Assembly (NCBI GenBank): GCA_964434745.1
Contig: CAYSWL010000001.1
Location: forward strand, 1 to 64,000
Direction: 5' to 3'
Source of the DNA: JADGNF01 sp964434745
GTDB lineage: Archaea > Thermoproteota > Bathyarchaeia > Bathyarchaeales > Bathycorpusculaceae
DNA: 64,000 nt
Under the pieces are notes generated by a model. It was given only the letters and a program-made list of their open reading frames with translations, was not told the DNA's origin and ran no database searches. Every line of letters starts with the position of its first letter. The first letter of the stretch is position 1. Positions 53,037-61,199 of this stretch are shown piece by piece. The position numbers and the translations under genes are program-made.

Positions 53037-53414
53037 CTATGCCTTTTCTGCTTCTTTTCTTCTTTTTTCTTCAATTTGAAGAACTTTTTCAATCAGCCGT
53101 GAGAAATAAGCATGCGCTTGCGATTCGCTGATTTTATCCAAGTACACTGAGACTAAAGCAATTTTTTCCTTCTTAGATGCAATATATTCGGCAAAAGTAC
53201 GTGCTGAGATACCATTCTTTTCTCCTACTAACACTGAAGATGAAACTGGACCTAGTGTGCCTGACGGTTTAGGTACTGCAATAGCTAATGTTCCCATTCT
53301 ATCCTCATTTTCACTTAATAAAATCAAGCAACTATTTTTGGATTCTACATAAACCGCTAAGAAATGGTTTTCTTTTTCAACTATTTCCTCTTTAACAACG
53401 CTGGCGCGTTCCAA
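53037..53414 (-). CDS. possible proteasome-assembly-chaperone-4-like protein
   Basis: The 125-residue protein is mainly beta in its first half (L-A-V-Y-V-E-S-K-N-S-C-L-I-L-L, L-A-I-A-V-P-K), with S-S-S-V-L-V-G and then helix A-R-T-F-A-E-Y-I-A-S-K-K-E-K-I-A-L-V-S-V-Y. The order and the S-S-S-x-L-x-G turn resemble PAC3/PAC4-type proteasome assembly chaperones (homologues exist in archaea), but similarity is weak by eye. The C-terminus is a charged helix. It heads an operon with the GNAT gene. Confidence 0.45.
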   Translation of the reverse strand: MERASVVKEEIVEKENHFLAVYVESKNSCLILLSENEDRMGTLAIAVPKPSGTLGPVSSSVLVGEKNGISARTFAEYIASKKEKIALVSVYLDKISESQAHAYFSRLIEKVLQIEEKRRKEAEKA

Positions 53415-53552
53415 CTTCTATCTCCAACTCTCAATGTGTAGAGTTTGCTTAAAAAGGCTACACTAAATTTTAAACCCAAAGTAGTTTGAATGATTTTGTC
53501 GATAATTTATATACTTAATATTGCCAAATTTTTTTAACTGGACAGGAGTAAA

Positions 53553-53990
53553 TTGAGCACTAAAGGGGCGGGCGGAAACATAGAAGAATTAGGAAAAAAA
53601 TTAGATCAGATACTTCGCCGCTTGGACTTGCTCGAAGAACTTATTCTTGAGAGACCTGAATATGCAGGGTTGACTGCTGCGCTCCAGCTTACCCGTGCAG
53701 GTATAGGCATATATGGTGAACCATTGAAAATTGCATCTCGACTCAAAGACGCCCAAGTTTTTATTCGACAAAAAAATATTGCCCATGATGATATTTCTCG
53801 GTGCATAATTCAAGCTCTAGCACTGAAAGGGCCGCTGAATATGTCAGGCATCACAAGACAAGTTGCCGCTATGCGAGGCAAAGCTAGCAGACGTATCATA
53901 CGCCAACGTGTAAAAAACCTCCTCCAAAATGGTATTGTTATTCAAGAAACAGGAAAAATTCCAACATACAACCTAAAGGAGGTAAGCTAG
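53553..53990 (+). CDS. winged-helix protein with coiled-coil start
   Basis: The 145-residue protein begins with a coiled coil (about 10-35: E-E-L-G-K-K-L-D-Q-I-L-R-R-L-D-L-L) and ends with a winged helix (about 80-140), where R-R-I-I-R-Q-R-V-K-N-L-L suits a recognition helix. TTG start. It has no close named family that I can recognise. The 38-bp palindrome begins two bases after its stop, and a second copy lies 730 bases further on, so it is a candidate for the regulator acting there; this is inference from position. Confidence 0.7.
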   Translation: MSTKGAGGNIEELGKKLDQILRRLDLLEELILERPEYAGLTAALQLTRAGIGIYGEPLKIASRLKDAQVFIRQKNIAHDDISRCIIQALALKGPLNMSGITRQVAAMRGKASRRIIRQRVKNLLQNGIVIQETGKIPTYNLKEVS

Positions 53991-53991
53991 C

Positions 53992-54029
53992 TGGTCACTT
54001 TTATACAGAATACCTAACTAAAGTGACCA
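53992..54029. promoter_or_regulatory. 38-bp palindromic element, copy A
   Basis: TGGTCACTTTT and the opposite arm AGTGACCA frame a 19-base centre. The arms can pair perfectly for GGTCACTTT/AAAGTGACC, and TAGCT/AGCTA extends the symmetry outside. The centre shares CA-AATA/G-CTAAC with copy B at 54718-54755, at identical spacing. TTTTATAC inside it could be the TATA box for the gene at 54098. An operator overlapping a promoter is the likely reading. Confidence 0.55.
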
Positions 54030-54097
54030 AGCTAATAATCTTTAGATTTGTAAATTTGTGTCAGATTATTGTGAAATCTGCCATGGAGGTGAAAAAT

Positions 54098-54457
54098 ATG
54101 AATGAAGAGCAAAAAAATGATGGTGAACTCAGAATGCAGACTCAAGAAATCCTGCGTACAATATCTTCTGAAATTCCAATGATGATTAAAAATATCCTAT
54201 ATCTAGTATTCTCAGAAGACTCAGGCAAGACTTTAGGTAAAGCAGCAGCAGCATACTATAAGGAGCTTAAAAATGGTGGTTTACCTGAAGAAGCAGCAAT
54301 AAAGTTAACTGAAGATTATATGCGCGCGTTCACAAGTCTAGCAGACTTAGCCTTACCAGAAAAACTGCGCAGCATGAAAAAAACTGACGTCCTTCCTGCA
54401 AAAATACCACAAGAAAATCCCTCCAAAATATCTCGGAAAAAGAAATCTGCCAAATAA
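54098..54457 (+). CDS. small helical hypothetical protein
   Basis: ATG 54098, seven bases after a perfect GGAGGT, gives a 119-residue protein; earlier in-frame ATGs are not placed well. It is highly helical: I-L-R-T-I-S-S-E-I-P-M-M-I-K-N-I-L-Y-L-V-F-S, then G-K-A-A-A-A-Y-Y-K-E-L-K and E-D-Y-M-R-A-F-T-S-L-A, with a Lys-rich tail. I recognise no family. It lies between the two 38-bp palindromes and may be controlled by them. Possibly membrane-associated through its first hydrophobic helix. Confidence 0.65.
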   Translation: MNEEQKNDGELRMQTQEILRTISSEIPMMIKNILYLVFSEDSGKTLGKAAAAYYKELKNGGLPEEAAIKLTEDYMRAFTSLADLALPEKLRSMKKTDVLPAKIPQENPSKISRKKKSAK

Positions 54458-54717
54458 ATATCCACTAAATTTTTTACTTTCTTTAACTTTATCTTTTTAT
54501 CTGCTTTTTGCAACACATATTTTACTATTTATCAAACTTTTCACATAAAACCCTATGTAAAAATCTTTAGCTAAATTTTTTTATACATACTAACTATACT
54601 TTGGATATTTTGACTCAACAGTTCTTCTATGAATATACTAAATATTAAATTCTACCCTATTTACAGATAATTTAGATTTATTTTAGTTGGTTAATCGGCA
54701 TAGCTCTGGTCATGATG
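54458..54717. other. pyrimidine-rich gap
   Basis: Begins with several T-runs (54467-54515) that probably end the upstream transcript. The rest is AT-rich with no gene. It leads into palindrome copy B at 54718. Confidence 0.4.
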
Positions 54718-54755
54718 TGGTCACTTTTGTGCAAAATGGCTAACAGCAGTGACCA
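54718..54755. promoter_or_regulatory. 38-bp palindromic element, copy B
   Basis: Same length and the same arms as copy A (TGGTCACTTTT and AGTGACCA); the centre differs at about half its bases but keeps AAAAT-like and CTAAC segments in place. Located 27 bases before a short leader frame and 83 bases before the flavodoxin-like gene. Confidence 0.55.
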
Positions 54756-54781
54756 GCCCATTATGTTTGAAGGTTAAAAAA

Positions 54782-54832
54782 ATGAATTACCCAACAATTA
54801 TAGAATCAAATAGACACCAAAGCAAAAGGTGA
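54782..54832 (+). CDS. possible 16-residue leader peptide
   Basis: ATG with GAAGGTTA just before it, 16 codons (M-N-Y-P-T-I-I-E-S-N-R-H-Q-S-K-R) and a TGA that falls within the ribosome-binding site AAGGTGA of the next gene. The position fits a leader coupled to translation downstream, but short frames like this arise easily by chance. Confidence 0.3.
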   Translation: MNYPTIIESNRHQSKR

Positions 54833-54838
54833 TTTGTA

Positions 54839-55402
54839 ATGCGGTTTTGGCCTGAGAAAAGGTGGAAAAGAATAGTGTTAGTAACATTTTTGGTATTGTT
54901 TATTATAGGTATCCCAATCATAGCATATCTAGAGTACAGTGTATATCGTGAAGTCTATTCACCAATTGATATTAAAAATCCCTCAGGTGCTAAAACTGTA
55001 CTATTAGTTTACCATCCTGGGATTTCATTATTTTCACACGATGTTTCCTATGCTTTCGCAGATCAATTAGCTGCAAATGGTTGGTGTGTGAATATTACCA
55101 CTGCAAGTTCCCAAGCCCCTTCAGATTTATCTAGCTACGATATGTTGGTACTTAGCTGGCCAATATATGACTTTGGTCCCGGACCTACTATTGCAAACTA
55201 CGTCAAAAGGATCAATGACTTACATGGAATTGAAACTATAATTGTCACTACAGGTGGAGGCATAGACCCATTTAACGCGCAAGCCGCAATGTGCACTATA
55301 GTGCAGGATGCAAGTGGATCAATAAAAGAAGCACTAACCATATTTAGAGGTGGAAACGTATCTGAAAAAGCCATAGCTGCGGCTAGAAATATTTTACCTT
55401 GA
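54839..55402 (+). CDS. membrane-anchored flavodoxin-like protein
   Basis: The 187-residue protein has a basic N-terminus, one membrane helix (about 12-32), then a flavodoxin-like alpha/beta domain: V-L-L-V-Y-H-P-G-I-S-L-F-S at the phosphate loop, Y-D-M-L-V-L-S-W-P-I-Y-D-F-G, and V-T-T-G-G-G. The domain probably faces outside if the helix acts as a signal anchor. FMN binding is plausible but the loop is not the classic T-x-T-G-x-T. AAGGTGA seven bases before ATG. It precedes the phosphatidyltransferase gene by 12 bases. Confidence 0.7.
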   Translation: MRFWPEKRWKRIVLVTFLVLFIIGIPIIAYLEYSVYREVYSPIDIKNPSGAKTVLLVYHPGISLFSHDVSYAFADQLAANGWCVNITTASSQAPSDLSSYDMLVLSWPIYDFGPGPTIANYVKRINDLHGIETIIVTTGGGIDPFNAQAAMCTIVQDASGSIKEALTIFRGGNVSEKAIAAARNILP

Positions 55403-55414
55403 AGGTGACCTTAC

Positions 55415-55930
55415 ATGCAGAAGCTAGCGATAATTCCTCATAGTTTAACATGTATACGTATCGCAGCTTTGCCTCTATTTTTTCTCCTTTACAGCTCAGC
55501 AGATCCTCTTTTCGTTATATGTTTATTTATTTCGGTAAGCTCCACAGATCTAATTGATGGCTATTTGGCAAGACGGTTAAATGTACACTCCGACGCAGGA
55601 GCTTTTTTTGATTCAATAGCTGACTTTACCTTACTTCTTGGCATGTTTCTATTATTTACCGACGCAGGGCTTTATCCACTTTGGATTACTGGAATCATAA
55701 TCTTTGCTTTTACACAGTTCGTTTTCTCAAGTCTTTTGTCCAAAAAACTCTACGATCCAATAGGAAAATACTACGGTAGTGTCCTTTACGGTGCAGTAGC
55801 ATTAACAATAATTTTTCCAATACCTCTTATATGTAATATTGTTGTTATCTCTTTTGCAATGTTTGCGGCAGCTTCAATAGTAAGCAGAATAGCTCATTTT
55901 CTAGGTTTTCTACAAACAAAAGATCGCTAA
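55415..55930 (+). CDS. CDP-alcohol phosphatidyltransferase
   Basis: Membrane enzyme that moves a CDP-activated lipid onto an alcohol to make phospholipids. The signature D-x2-D-G-x2-A-R-x8-G-x3-D-x3-D is complete near residues 46-71 (D-L-I-D-G-Y-L-A-R-R ... D-A-G-A-F-F-D-S-I-A-D). About six hydrophobic helices, 171 residues, typical of the small forms. The acceptor (serine, inositol phosphate, glycerol phosphate) cannot be told. It would use CDP-archaeol from CarS, encoded at 61200. Same operon as the flavodoxin-like gene. Confidence 0.92.
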   Translation: MQKLAIIPHSLTCIRIAALPLFFLLYSSADPLFVICLFISVSSTDLIDGYLARRLNVHSDAGAFFDSIADFTLLLGMFLLFTDAGLYPLWITGIIIFAFTQFVFSSLLSKKLYDPIGKYYGSVLYGAVALTIIFPIPLICNIVVISFAMFAAASIVSRIAHFLGFLQTKDR

Positions 55931-56044
55931 ATTGTGGCTTTTTCAGACTATACTTACAATGGTTTTTTCGATATTTCTGTCCAGATGCTATTTATAGTCA
56001 AAAATAGCTCCTATTTTATCCAATTTTCAAGGACAGCAAGGCAA

Positions 56045-56713
56045 ATGGTGAAAAATCGGGCGGCAATAATCTTACAGATACTTAAACGTACGTTAGCTCT
56101 GCCTGATTTAGTTAAGCCAAAGAGCAACCCTTTTGAAACCCTGATTATCACAATCATTTCCCAAAACACCGCCGATCGCAACACTGCAATGGCCTTTAAA
56201 TGTCTCTCAGAACAATTAGAAATAACCCCTGAAGCTATAGTAAAAGCTCAAAGCAGTCAAATTGCCAACTCTATTAAATCAGCAGGGCTATCTAAGAGTA
56301 AATCTTTAGCTATCAAGCAGGCTGCACTAACTGTTCTTGAACAGTATCACGGTAATCTTCAAAGCATCTTGGATCTACCCATTGAAAAAGCAAGAGCCGC
56401 TCTTATGCAAATGCCCGGTGTTGGTCCCAAAACAGCTGATGTTGTACTGCTCTTCTCAGCTAATAAACCCACAATACCTATAGATACACATGTAAATAGA
56501 GTATCAAAACGCCTTGGTTTTGTTCCCGTAAAAGGTGACTATGAAGCAGTGCGCAAAAATCTGCAAGAACTTTATAGCCCAGAAGATTATTTGGAAGTGC
56601 ACCTGCTTTTTATTTCCCATGGGAGAAAAACCTGTAAAGCTCAAAAACCACTGTGTGGTCAGTGCCCAATATCTGCGTATTGTCCATCAAATGAATTAGG
56701 TGACATGCAATAA
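56045..56713 (+). CDS. nth: endonuclease III (Nth)
   Basis: Base-excision-repair glycosylase/AP lyase for oxidised pyrimidines, 222 residues. The helix-hairpin-helix M-P-G-V-G-P-K-T-A holds the catalytic Lys, Asp is in I-P-I-D-T-H-V, and the 4Fe-4S cluster C-x6-C-x2-C-x5-C is at the end (C-K-A-Q-K-P-L-C-G-Q-C-P, then C-P-S). I place the start at ATG 56045; a frame open to 55934 would add 37 unlike-family residues overlapping the upstream region. Next gene begins 11 bases after its stop. Confidence 0.93.
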   Translation: MVKNRAAIILQILKRTLALPDLVKPKSNPFETLIITIISQNTADRNTAMAFKCLSEQLEITPEAIVKAQSSQIANSIKSAGLSKSKSLAIKQAALTVLEQYHGNLQSILDLPIEKARAALMQMPGVGPKTADVVLLFSANKPTIPIDTHVNRVSKRLGFVPVKGDYEAVRKNLQELYSPEDYLEVHLLFISHGRKTCKAQKPLCGQCPISAYCPSNELGDMQ

Positions 56714-56724
56714 CTGAGCCAACT

Positions 56725-58641
56725 TTGCCAAAAGAAGTTCAAGAGTACTTTCCGTACGCTAAAGTTCGTATTCATCAAGATCACTTCATAAGCACAGTTT
56801 ACAATGCTGTAAAGGAAAAACGTTCAGTACTTATAGAAGGCAGCAACGGGCTAGGAAAAACAATATCGTCTCTTTCAGCTATTCTACCGATTGCAATCGA
56901 AAAGAAACTAAAAATTTTATATGTTGCTCGTACTCACCGCCAGCATGAACGCGTTATTGACGAACTCAAGGCTGTAAGCAAAAAGCATCCTGTATCTGGT
57001 ATTTCTCTTCGTGGACGTAACGAAATGTGTCTTAACCGCTCAGACCTAAAACAGAATTATGATGCTAAGTCGCTTATGGAATTATGCGAGTTACTTAAAG
57101 CTAAAGGGCAGTGTCCTTTCTATAAAAATGCTGACGAACAAACCTTCGACTATTTAGATTTGCAGCAACAAATTGGCAGTCGTAGTTATAAAGCCTCTGA
57201 AATAATGCGTATCTGCAAGAAAAAAAATATTTGCCCTTACGAACTTGTCAAATCAGCAATATCTGATGTAAACGTAGTTGCCCTAAGTTACCTTTACGTA
57301 TTTGATCCTGATATCCGTAGTGCTTTTCTAAAAAATCTCGACACACAATTACAGAAAACAATTCTCATAGTAGACGAGGCTCATAATCTCCCCGAAACAG
57401 CTATCGATATTTCAAGTAGCAGTCTTTCCTTGTTTGTCATAAAGCAAGCCGAGTTAGAAGCTGAACGATATGGCTACGATGATGTGGCAGGTTTTTGTAA
57501 GCTTCTTTATAGTGAAGTAGAAAAGAAAGCTGCAACTATCCGTAAAGAAGAACCTATCCCTTTCACATTCATAGATGATGTCCGTGCAAAAGCAGGTGTA
57601 TTGGCTCCAAGAAGCTTCTTTTTACATTTAGGTGAAATTGGTGCATCTATAAAGAAGCTGCTACTTGCTGAAGGAAAACATCCACGTAGCTACATAAATG
57701 GCTTAAGTGAATTTCTTCTTAAATGGATAGACACTTCAGCAGATGAATCTTATATTTACCTAATTAGTAAATTCTTTACCCGTGATAATACTCCTGCTGC
57801 TAAACTTGAAATTGTTGCACTTGATCCTTCAAAGACTACAATGCCCGTATTCACTTCTACATATGCTAATGTTATTATGTCTGGTACCCTCCAACCTCTA
57901 GGTGCATATCAAAAGATCACTAAACTTCCTGAAAATACCGTGCAAAGTGTCGCGCCTTCGCCTTTTACTCGTGACCAAATCTTTTCAGCTGTTTGTCTAG
58001 GCGTAACGACAGCTATGGAAAGTCGAACGCCACAAATGTATCAGACATACATTAAGCGAATTAAAGAAGTCGTACAGAACACGCCTGTAAATACCGGTAT
58101 TTTCACAGCTTCATTCGGAGTTTCAAGATCCCTTATGGATGCAGGTCTAGAAGATGCTATAGGTAAACCTTTGTTCTATGAGCGACAAGGTATGTCCTCT
58201 AAAGCGAATGAAAAACTAGTAAATGACTTTAAAGAACACTGCAATAAAGGCGGCGCAGTATTTTTAGGCGTTCAAGGTGGACGTACCTCTGAAGGTGTAG
58301 ATTTCCCAGGCAATGAAATGAACTCCGTGATAATAATTGGAGTTCCCTATGCTGAGCCTACTCCACGGGTAAAAGCACAAATCGAATATTACGAGAAGCG
58401 TTTCCCCAAGTTTGGACGCGAGTACGGTTATGTTCTACCTGCCATGAAGAAAGCCTCTCAGTGTGCTGGCCGACCAGTGCGAACTGTGGAAGACCGAGGT
58501 GCCATAATCTTTATGGATTACCGTTATGCTAGCGGCTACTGTAAAAGCTTTCTTCCAGTATGGGTACTTAGGGACCTGAAAGTTTTAACCTCAACTGACG
58601 GCTTACTTGCCAAAGAGATTCGAAGCTTCTTTAATAGGTAA
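56725..58641 (+). CDS. xpd: XPD/Rad3-family Fe-S helicase
   Basis: Superfamily 2 5'-3' DNA helicase of 638 residues. Walker A G-S-N-G-L-G-K-T near 40-47; four Cys for the 4Fe-4S cluster in M-C-L-N, L-C-E-L-L, G-Q-C-P-F and I-C-P-Y (about 100-170); D-E-A-H near 218; helicase motifs late include G-G-R-x-S-E-G-V-D-F and Q-C-A-G-R. TTG start. The C-terminus A-K-E-I-R-S-F-F resembles a PCNA box. Likely role: nucleotide-excision or other repair. It overlaps the convergent Clp1-like gene by 39 bases. Confidence 0.94.
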   Translation: MPKEVQEYFPYAKVRIHQDHFISTVYNAVKEKRSVLIEGSNGLGKTISSLSAILPIAIEKKLKILYVARTHRQHERVIDELKAVSKKHPVSGISLRGRNEMCLNRSDLKQNYDAKSLMELCELLKAKGQCPFYKNADEQTFDYLDLQQQIGSRSYKASEIMRICKKKNICPYELVKSAISDVNVVALSYLYVFDPDIRSAFLKNLDTQLQKTILIVDEAHNLPETAIDISSSSLSLFVIKQAELEAERYGYDDVAGFCKLLYSEVEKKAATIRKEEPIPFTFIDDVRAKAGVLAPRSFFLHLGEIGASIKKLLLAEGKHPRSYINGLSEFLLKWIDTSADESYIYLISKFFTRDNTPAAKLEIVALDPSKTTMPVFTSTYANVIMSGTLQPLGAYQKITKLPENTVQSVAPSPFTRDQIFSAVCLGVTTAMESRTPQMYQTYIKRIKEVVQNTPVNTGIFTASFGVSRSLMDAGLEDAIGKPLFYERQGMSSKANEKLVNDFKEHCNKGGAVFLGVQGGRTSEGVDFPGNEMNSVIIIGVPYAEPTPRVKAQIEYYEKRFPKFGREYGYVLPAMKKASQCAGRPVRTVEDRGAIIFMDYRYASGYCKSFLPVWVLRDLKVLTSTDGLLAKEIRSFFNR

Positions 58642-59751
58642 TCTATGATTTGGCTCATCACTTGAGATTTCTTTAAAATTTTTAGTTAATCTTACTTTAC
58701 CTAAAACAACACGTTTAGGTTTCTCGGTTACTGGTGTAAAAATTTTTAGTAACATTCGATTATAGTCTACATACTCTATTATACCAATACCTAAGAATTT
58801 GCCATGTGCACCGTATATTCCTATTAACAGGTTCTGTGCGTATCTTCTGTAAATTGCTTCTTTATTGCCACTAATGATAATGTTATGTAGGAAAATAATT
58901 TTTGATTTAGCGTTTTTCAAGTACTTTACATAATTAAGTTCACGCAAGACTTTACGTTTTTCCCAGTTTCTTTGACTTACTGCAAAAGGTGATTCTGCAA
59001 TTTCTTGGCTACATTGTGGAAGATAAGTTTTAAACATTATACATAATGAATCTTCTTTATTCTGGAGGCAGAACACAATATCTACCTCAAGGACCCTGGC
59101 TAGTTGAATTTTGAACTTGGCAGCATCTTCACCTATAACCCATCCATCAGTGTTAACAATTATAAAATCTACTTTGTTACTGCTAAGAGCTTCTTCTTTA
59201 AGTACTGATGCAGCTTCCACAGTTCTATTTAATGCTTCAGTTGGTGATGTAATTCCTAAAAAGATAGCGTTTTGCTCTTTTAGATCAAACATATCTATAA
59301 TGGGTGTAGACACATAGGCGTAGGCCAAAGTTCCTGGCGGCCCAATGTCTGATTGTCCAAGATCTTCATCTAAAATCACGACCCTATAGCCCTGGCTTGT
59401 TAAACTATTGGCTAAATACGTACAGAAACTAGTCTTTCCTGAATCTACCCCGCCAATAGTCATTATAGTTGTCGGCCTTTCCTGGATTTTCTGTACCTTC
59501 TCAGCTGCGTTTACCCAAGAAGCAGGAATGGTGCTGCCGTCTGTTTCTTTTATGAATGCTTTTAGTCCCAATAAAATACATAGCTGTGTAGGTTCAAGCG
59601 CGGTAAATGGCAAACGTTTGCCTTCCCGAATAGTTGCTTTGAAGGGACTAAATACCTGGAATCCGAAGATACTTGCTTTGCCTGATATGACTGTTACTGT
59701 AGCAGGGCCATCTACTAAGAGCGTTTTACCTGATTCAAGAATCTTGTTCAT
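58603..59751 (-). CDS. Clp1/Grc3-type RNA 5'-kinase
   Basis: Polynucleotide 5'-hydroxyl kinase family, 382 residues from ATG 59751, eight bases after AGGAG. Walker A is G-G-V-D-S-G-K-T-S-F near 105; a D-E-D-L-G-Q-S-D segment and P-P-G-T-L follow, as in Clp1, Grc3 and Nol9. Archaeal Clp1 phosphorylates RNA (and DNA) 5' ends. The N-terminal beta domain (about 1-90) is the expected one. It begins inside the end of the RuvC-like gene (17-base overlap) and ends overlapping the xpd 3' end. Confidence 0.9.
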   Translation of the reverse strand: MNKILESGKTLLVDGPATVTVISGKASIFGFQVFSPFKATIREGKRLPFTALEPTQLCILLGLKAFIKETDGSTIPASWVNAAEKVQKIQERPTTIMTIGGVDSGKTSFCTYLANSLTSQGYRVVILDEDLGQSDIGPPGTLAYAYVSTPIIDMFDLKEQNAIFLGITSPTEALNRTVEAASVLKEEALSSNKVDFIIVNTDGWVIGEDAAKFKIQLARVLEVDIVFCLQNKEDSLCIMFKTYLPQCSQEIAESPFAVSQRNWEKRKVLRELNYVKYLKNAKSKIIFLHNIIISGNKEAIYRRYAQNLLIGIYGAHGKFLGIGIIEYVDYNRMLLKIFTPVTEKPKRVVLGKVRLTKNFKEISSDEPNHRLPIKEASNLFGK

Positions 59752-60385
59752 TATGTTTGCTCCTATGGTAGATGTTGCCGGTTCTTCCTGCAATTCGTAT
59801 GGCTGAAACAATATCCCTTAAGCCGCGTCTTCGACCTGAACTGATATTTCGATTTGTCCCCTGCTCTCCGACCACCTCTAAGATGACGCTATCTGGCAAA
59901 GTTGAATCGAGCTTCTCTAAAAGTTCTTTGTATATAGGTACACCACTACCTATTTTCACAGTGATTGCACTAAGGGTAATATCTATGACTTTGAGGACGT
60001 TTTTAATCTCGTTTTGTACCTCTTTTATACTAAAACAGTTATCTGTATGGATAACAATGCCATCAGCTATAACGGCTAACCCAAATACTTCTCCAGGATC
60101 TATACCAATAATAATATTTTCATAGGCTTCTTTATCTTGCAGAATTCTAACAACTTCGCTTCCCAAATATTCTGTATCTGCCTCTAATGACATGTTGTAG
60201 ATCAAGATTTTATCATGATTTATCAAGTGTCTTTCTTTTTCGGTAGTAATCAAAACTTTAACTCCGACAGGAATGGTTTGTCCAGGGATAAGGCTAAAGA
60301 ACGAAATTTTTCTCTGCCTTAACTCATTGACTATGTAAAAGTAGGCTTTCCCCTGAACGGTAGCCACTGCAACTTTAACTTTCAT
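59735..60385 (-). CDS. RuvC/RNase H-like fold protein of unknown role
   Basis: The 216-residue protein has an N-terminal beta/alpha part and, from about 90, an RNase H-like core: I-I-I-G-I-D-P-G-E-V-F-G-L-A-V-I-A-D-G (first Asp), then V-K-I-G-S-G-V-P-I-Y, L-E-V-V-G-E-Q-G-T (possible second acidic) and R-D-I-V-S-A-I-R-I-A-G (third, Asp). That D, E, D order is that of Holliday-junction resolvase and RNase H-type nucleases, so a nuclease is plausible. It is coupled by overlap to the Clp1-type kinase. Divergent from radB. Confidence 0.65.
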   Translation of the reverse strand: MKVKVAVATVQGKAYFYIVNELRQRKISFFSLIPGQTIPVGVKVLITTEKERHLINHDKILIYNMSLEADTEYLGSEVVRILQDKEAYENIIIGIDPGEVFGLAVIADGIVIHTDNCFSIKEVQNEIKNVLKVIDITLSAITVKIGSGVPIYKELLEKLDSTLPDSVILEVVGEQGTNRNISSGRRRGLRDIVSAIRIAGRTGNIYHRSKHNEQDS

Positions 60386-60448
60386 GCAAATGCCTAACGT
60401 AAGATGATTAAGCGCAAAACAGAATATTAATTTCGCCGTTAATATTTC

Positions 60449-61189
60449 TTGATGTGGGTTAACTTGAAAAGTAATATACTGACCGGCGTTGGTTGTATTG
60501 ATGGCAATTTGGGTGGTGGCATATTACCAGACGCTATAACGATGATTTACGGCGAGCCTGAAACTGGTAAATCTACGTTAGCTATGCAGTGCGCCATAAA
60601 TTGTGCCATGCAAGGTCTAAAGGTACTTTATATTGACTGTGACAACACATTTTCTACGCAACGACTCGAACAGCTTTCCTATGGCAGGCTCAACGAAATT
60701 GCAGAATTTATAATCTTAATGAAACCCATTAACTTTAATGAACAAATGGCTATACTTGATAATCTTACCGATTATATCGCTAAAAACTTTGGACTAGTTA
60801 TTATTGACACTTTTAACTCGCTTTACCGAGCTAAAGTAGCTGAGAGCTCCATAAAAGCATCTTTTCAACTTAACCGTGAACTTAATCGGCAGATGGCTAC
60901 ATTAGCACAAATTGCAAAAACACAGCATATACCAATTCTTATTACTAGCCAAGTGCGAAGCATATTCAATGATCCACACGTTAATGTTGCGCCTGTCGCT
61001 ATGCGTGTATTAGAGTTCTGGGCAGAAGCAATAATTGCCCTGCATCCCACTGAGAATTCTCAGATAGTTAAAGTGAATATCACGCGAAAACAGGAAAAAA
61101 GTACTGAAAAAAACCGCAACACTCAAGAACCAACCTGCTATTTGAGAATAACAGAAACTGGGTTACATGATTACGAGCCTAGTTATTGA
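60449..61189 (+). CDS. radB: RadB recombinase paralogue
   Basis: RecA-fold protein, 246 residues, without the N-terminal domain of RadA: RadB. Walker A G-E-P-E-T-G-K-S-T near residues 33-41, Walker B L-V-I-I-D-T-F, and I-T-S-Q-V-R. RadB binds RadA and modulates strand exchange in archaea. Start at TTG 60449 or ATG 60452. It precedes carS by 10 bases and should share its transcript. Confidence 0.93.
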   Translation: MMWVNLKSNILTGVGCIDGNLGGGILPDAITMIYGEPETGKSTLAMQCAINCAMQGLKVLYIDCDNTFSTQRLEQLSYGRLNEIAEFIILMKPINFNEQMAILDNLTDYIAKNFGLVIIDTFNSLYRAKVAESSIKASFQLNRELNRQMATLAQIAKTQHIPILITSQVRSIFNDPHVNVAPVAMRVLEFWAEAIIALHPTENSQIVKVNITRKQEKSTEKNRNTQEPTCYLRITETGLHDYEPSY

Positions 61190-61199
61190 TGGATGATAC

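Noticed and set aside
55934..56044. 37-residue N-terminal extension of endonuclease III
   Set aside because: The extra text is unlike the family and begins with a non-ATG codon right after the upstream gene; ATG 56045 suits better.
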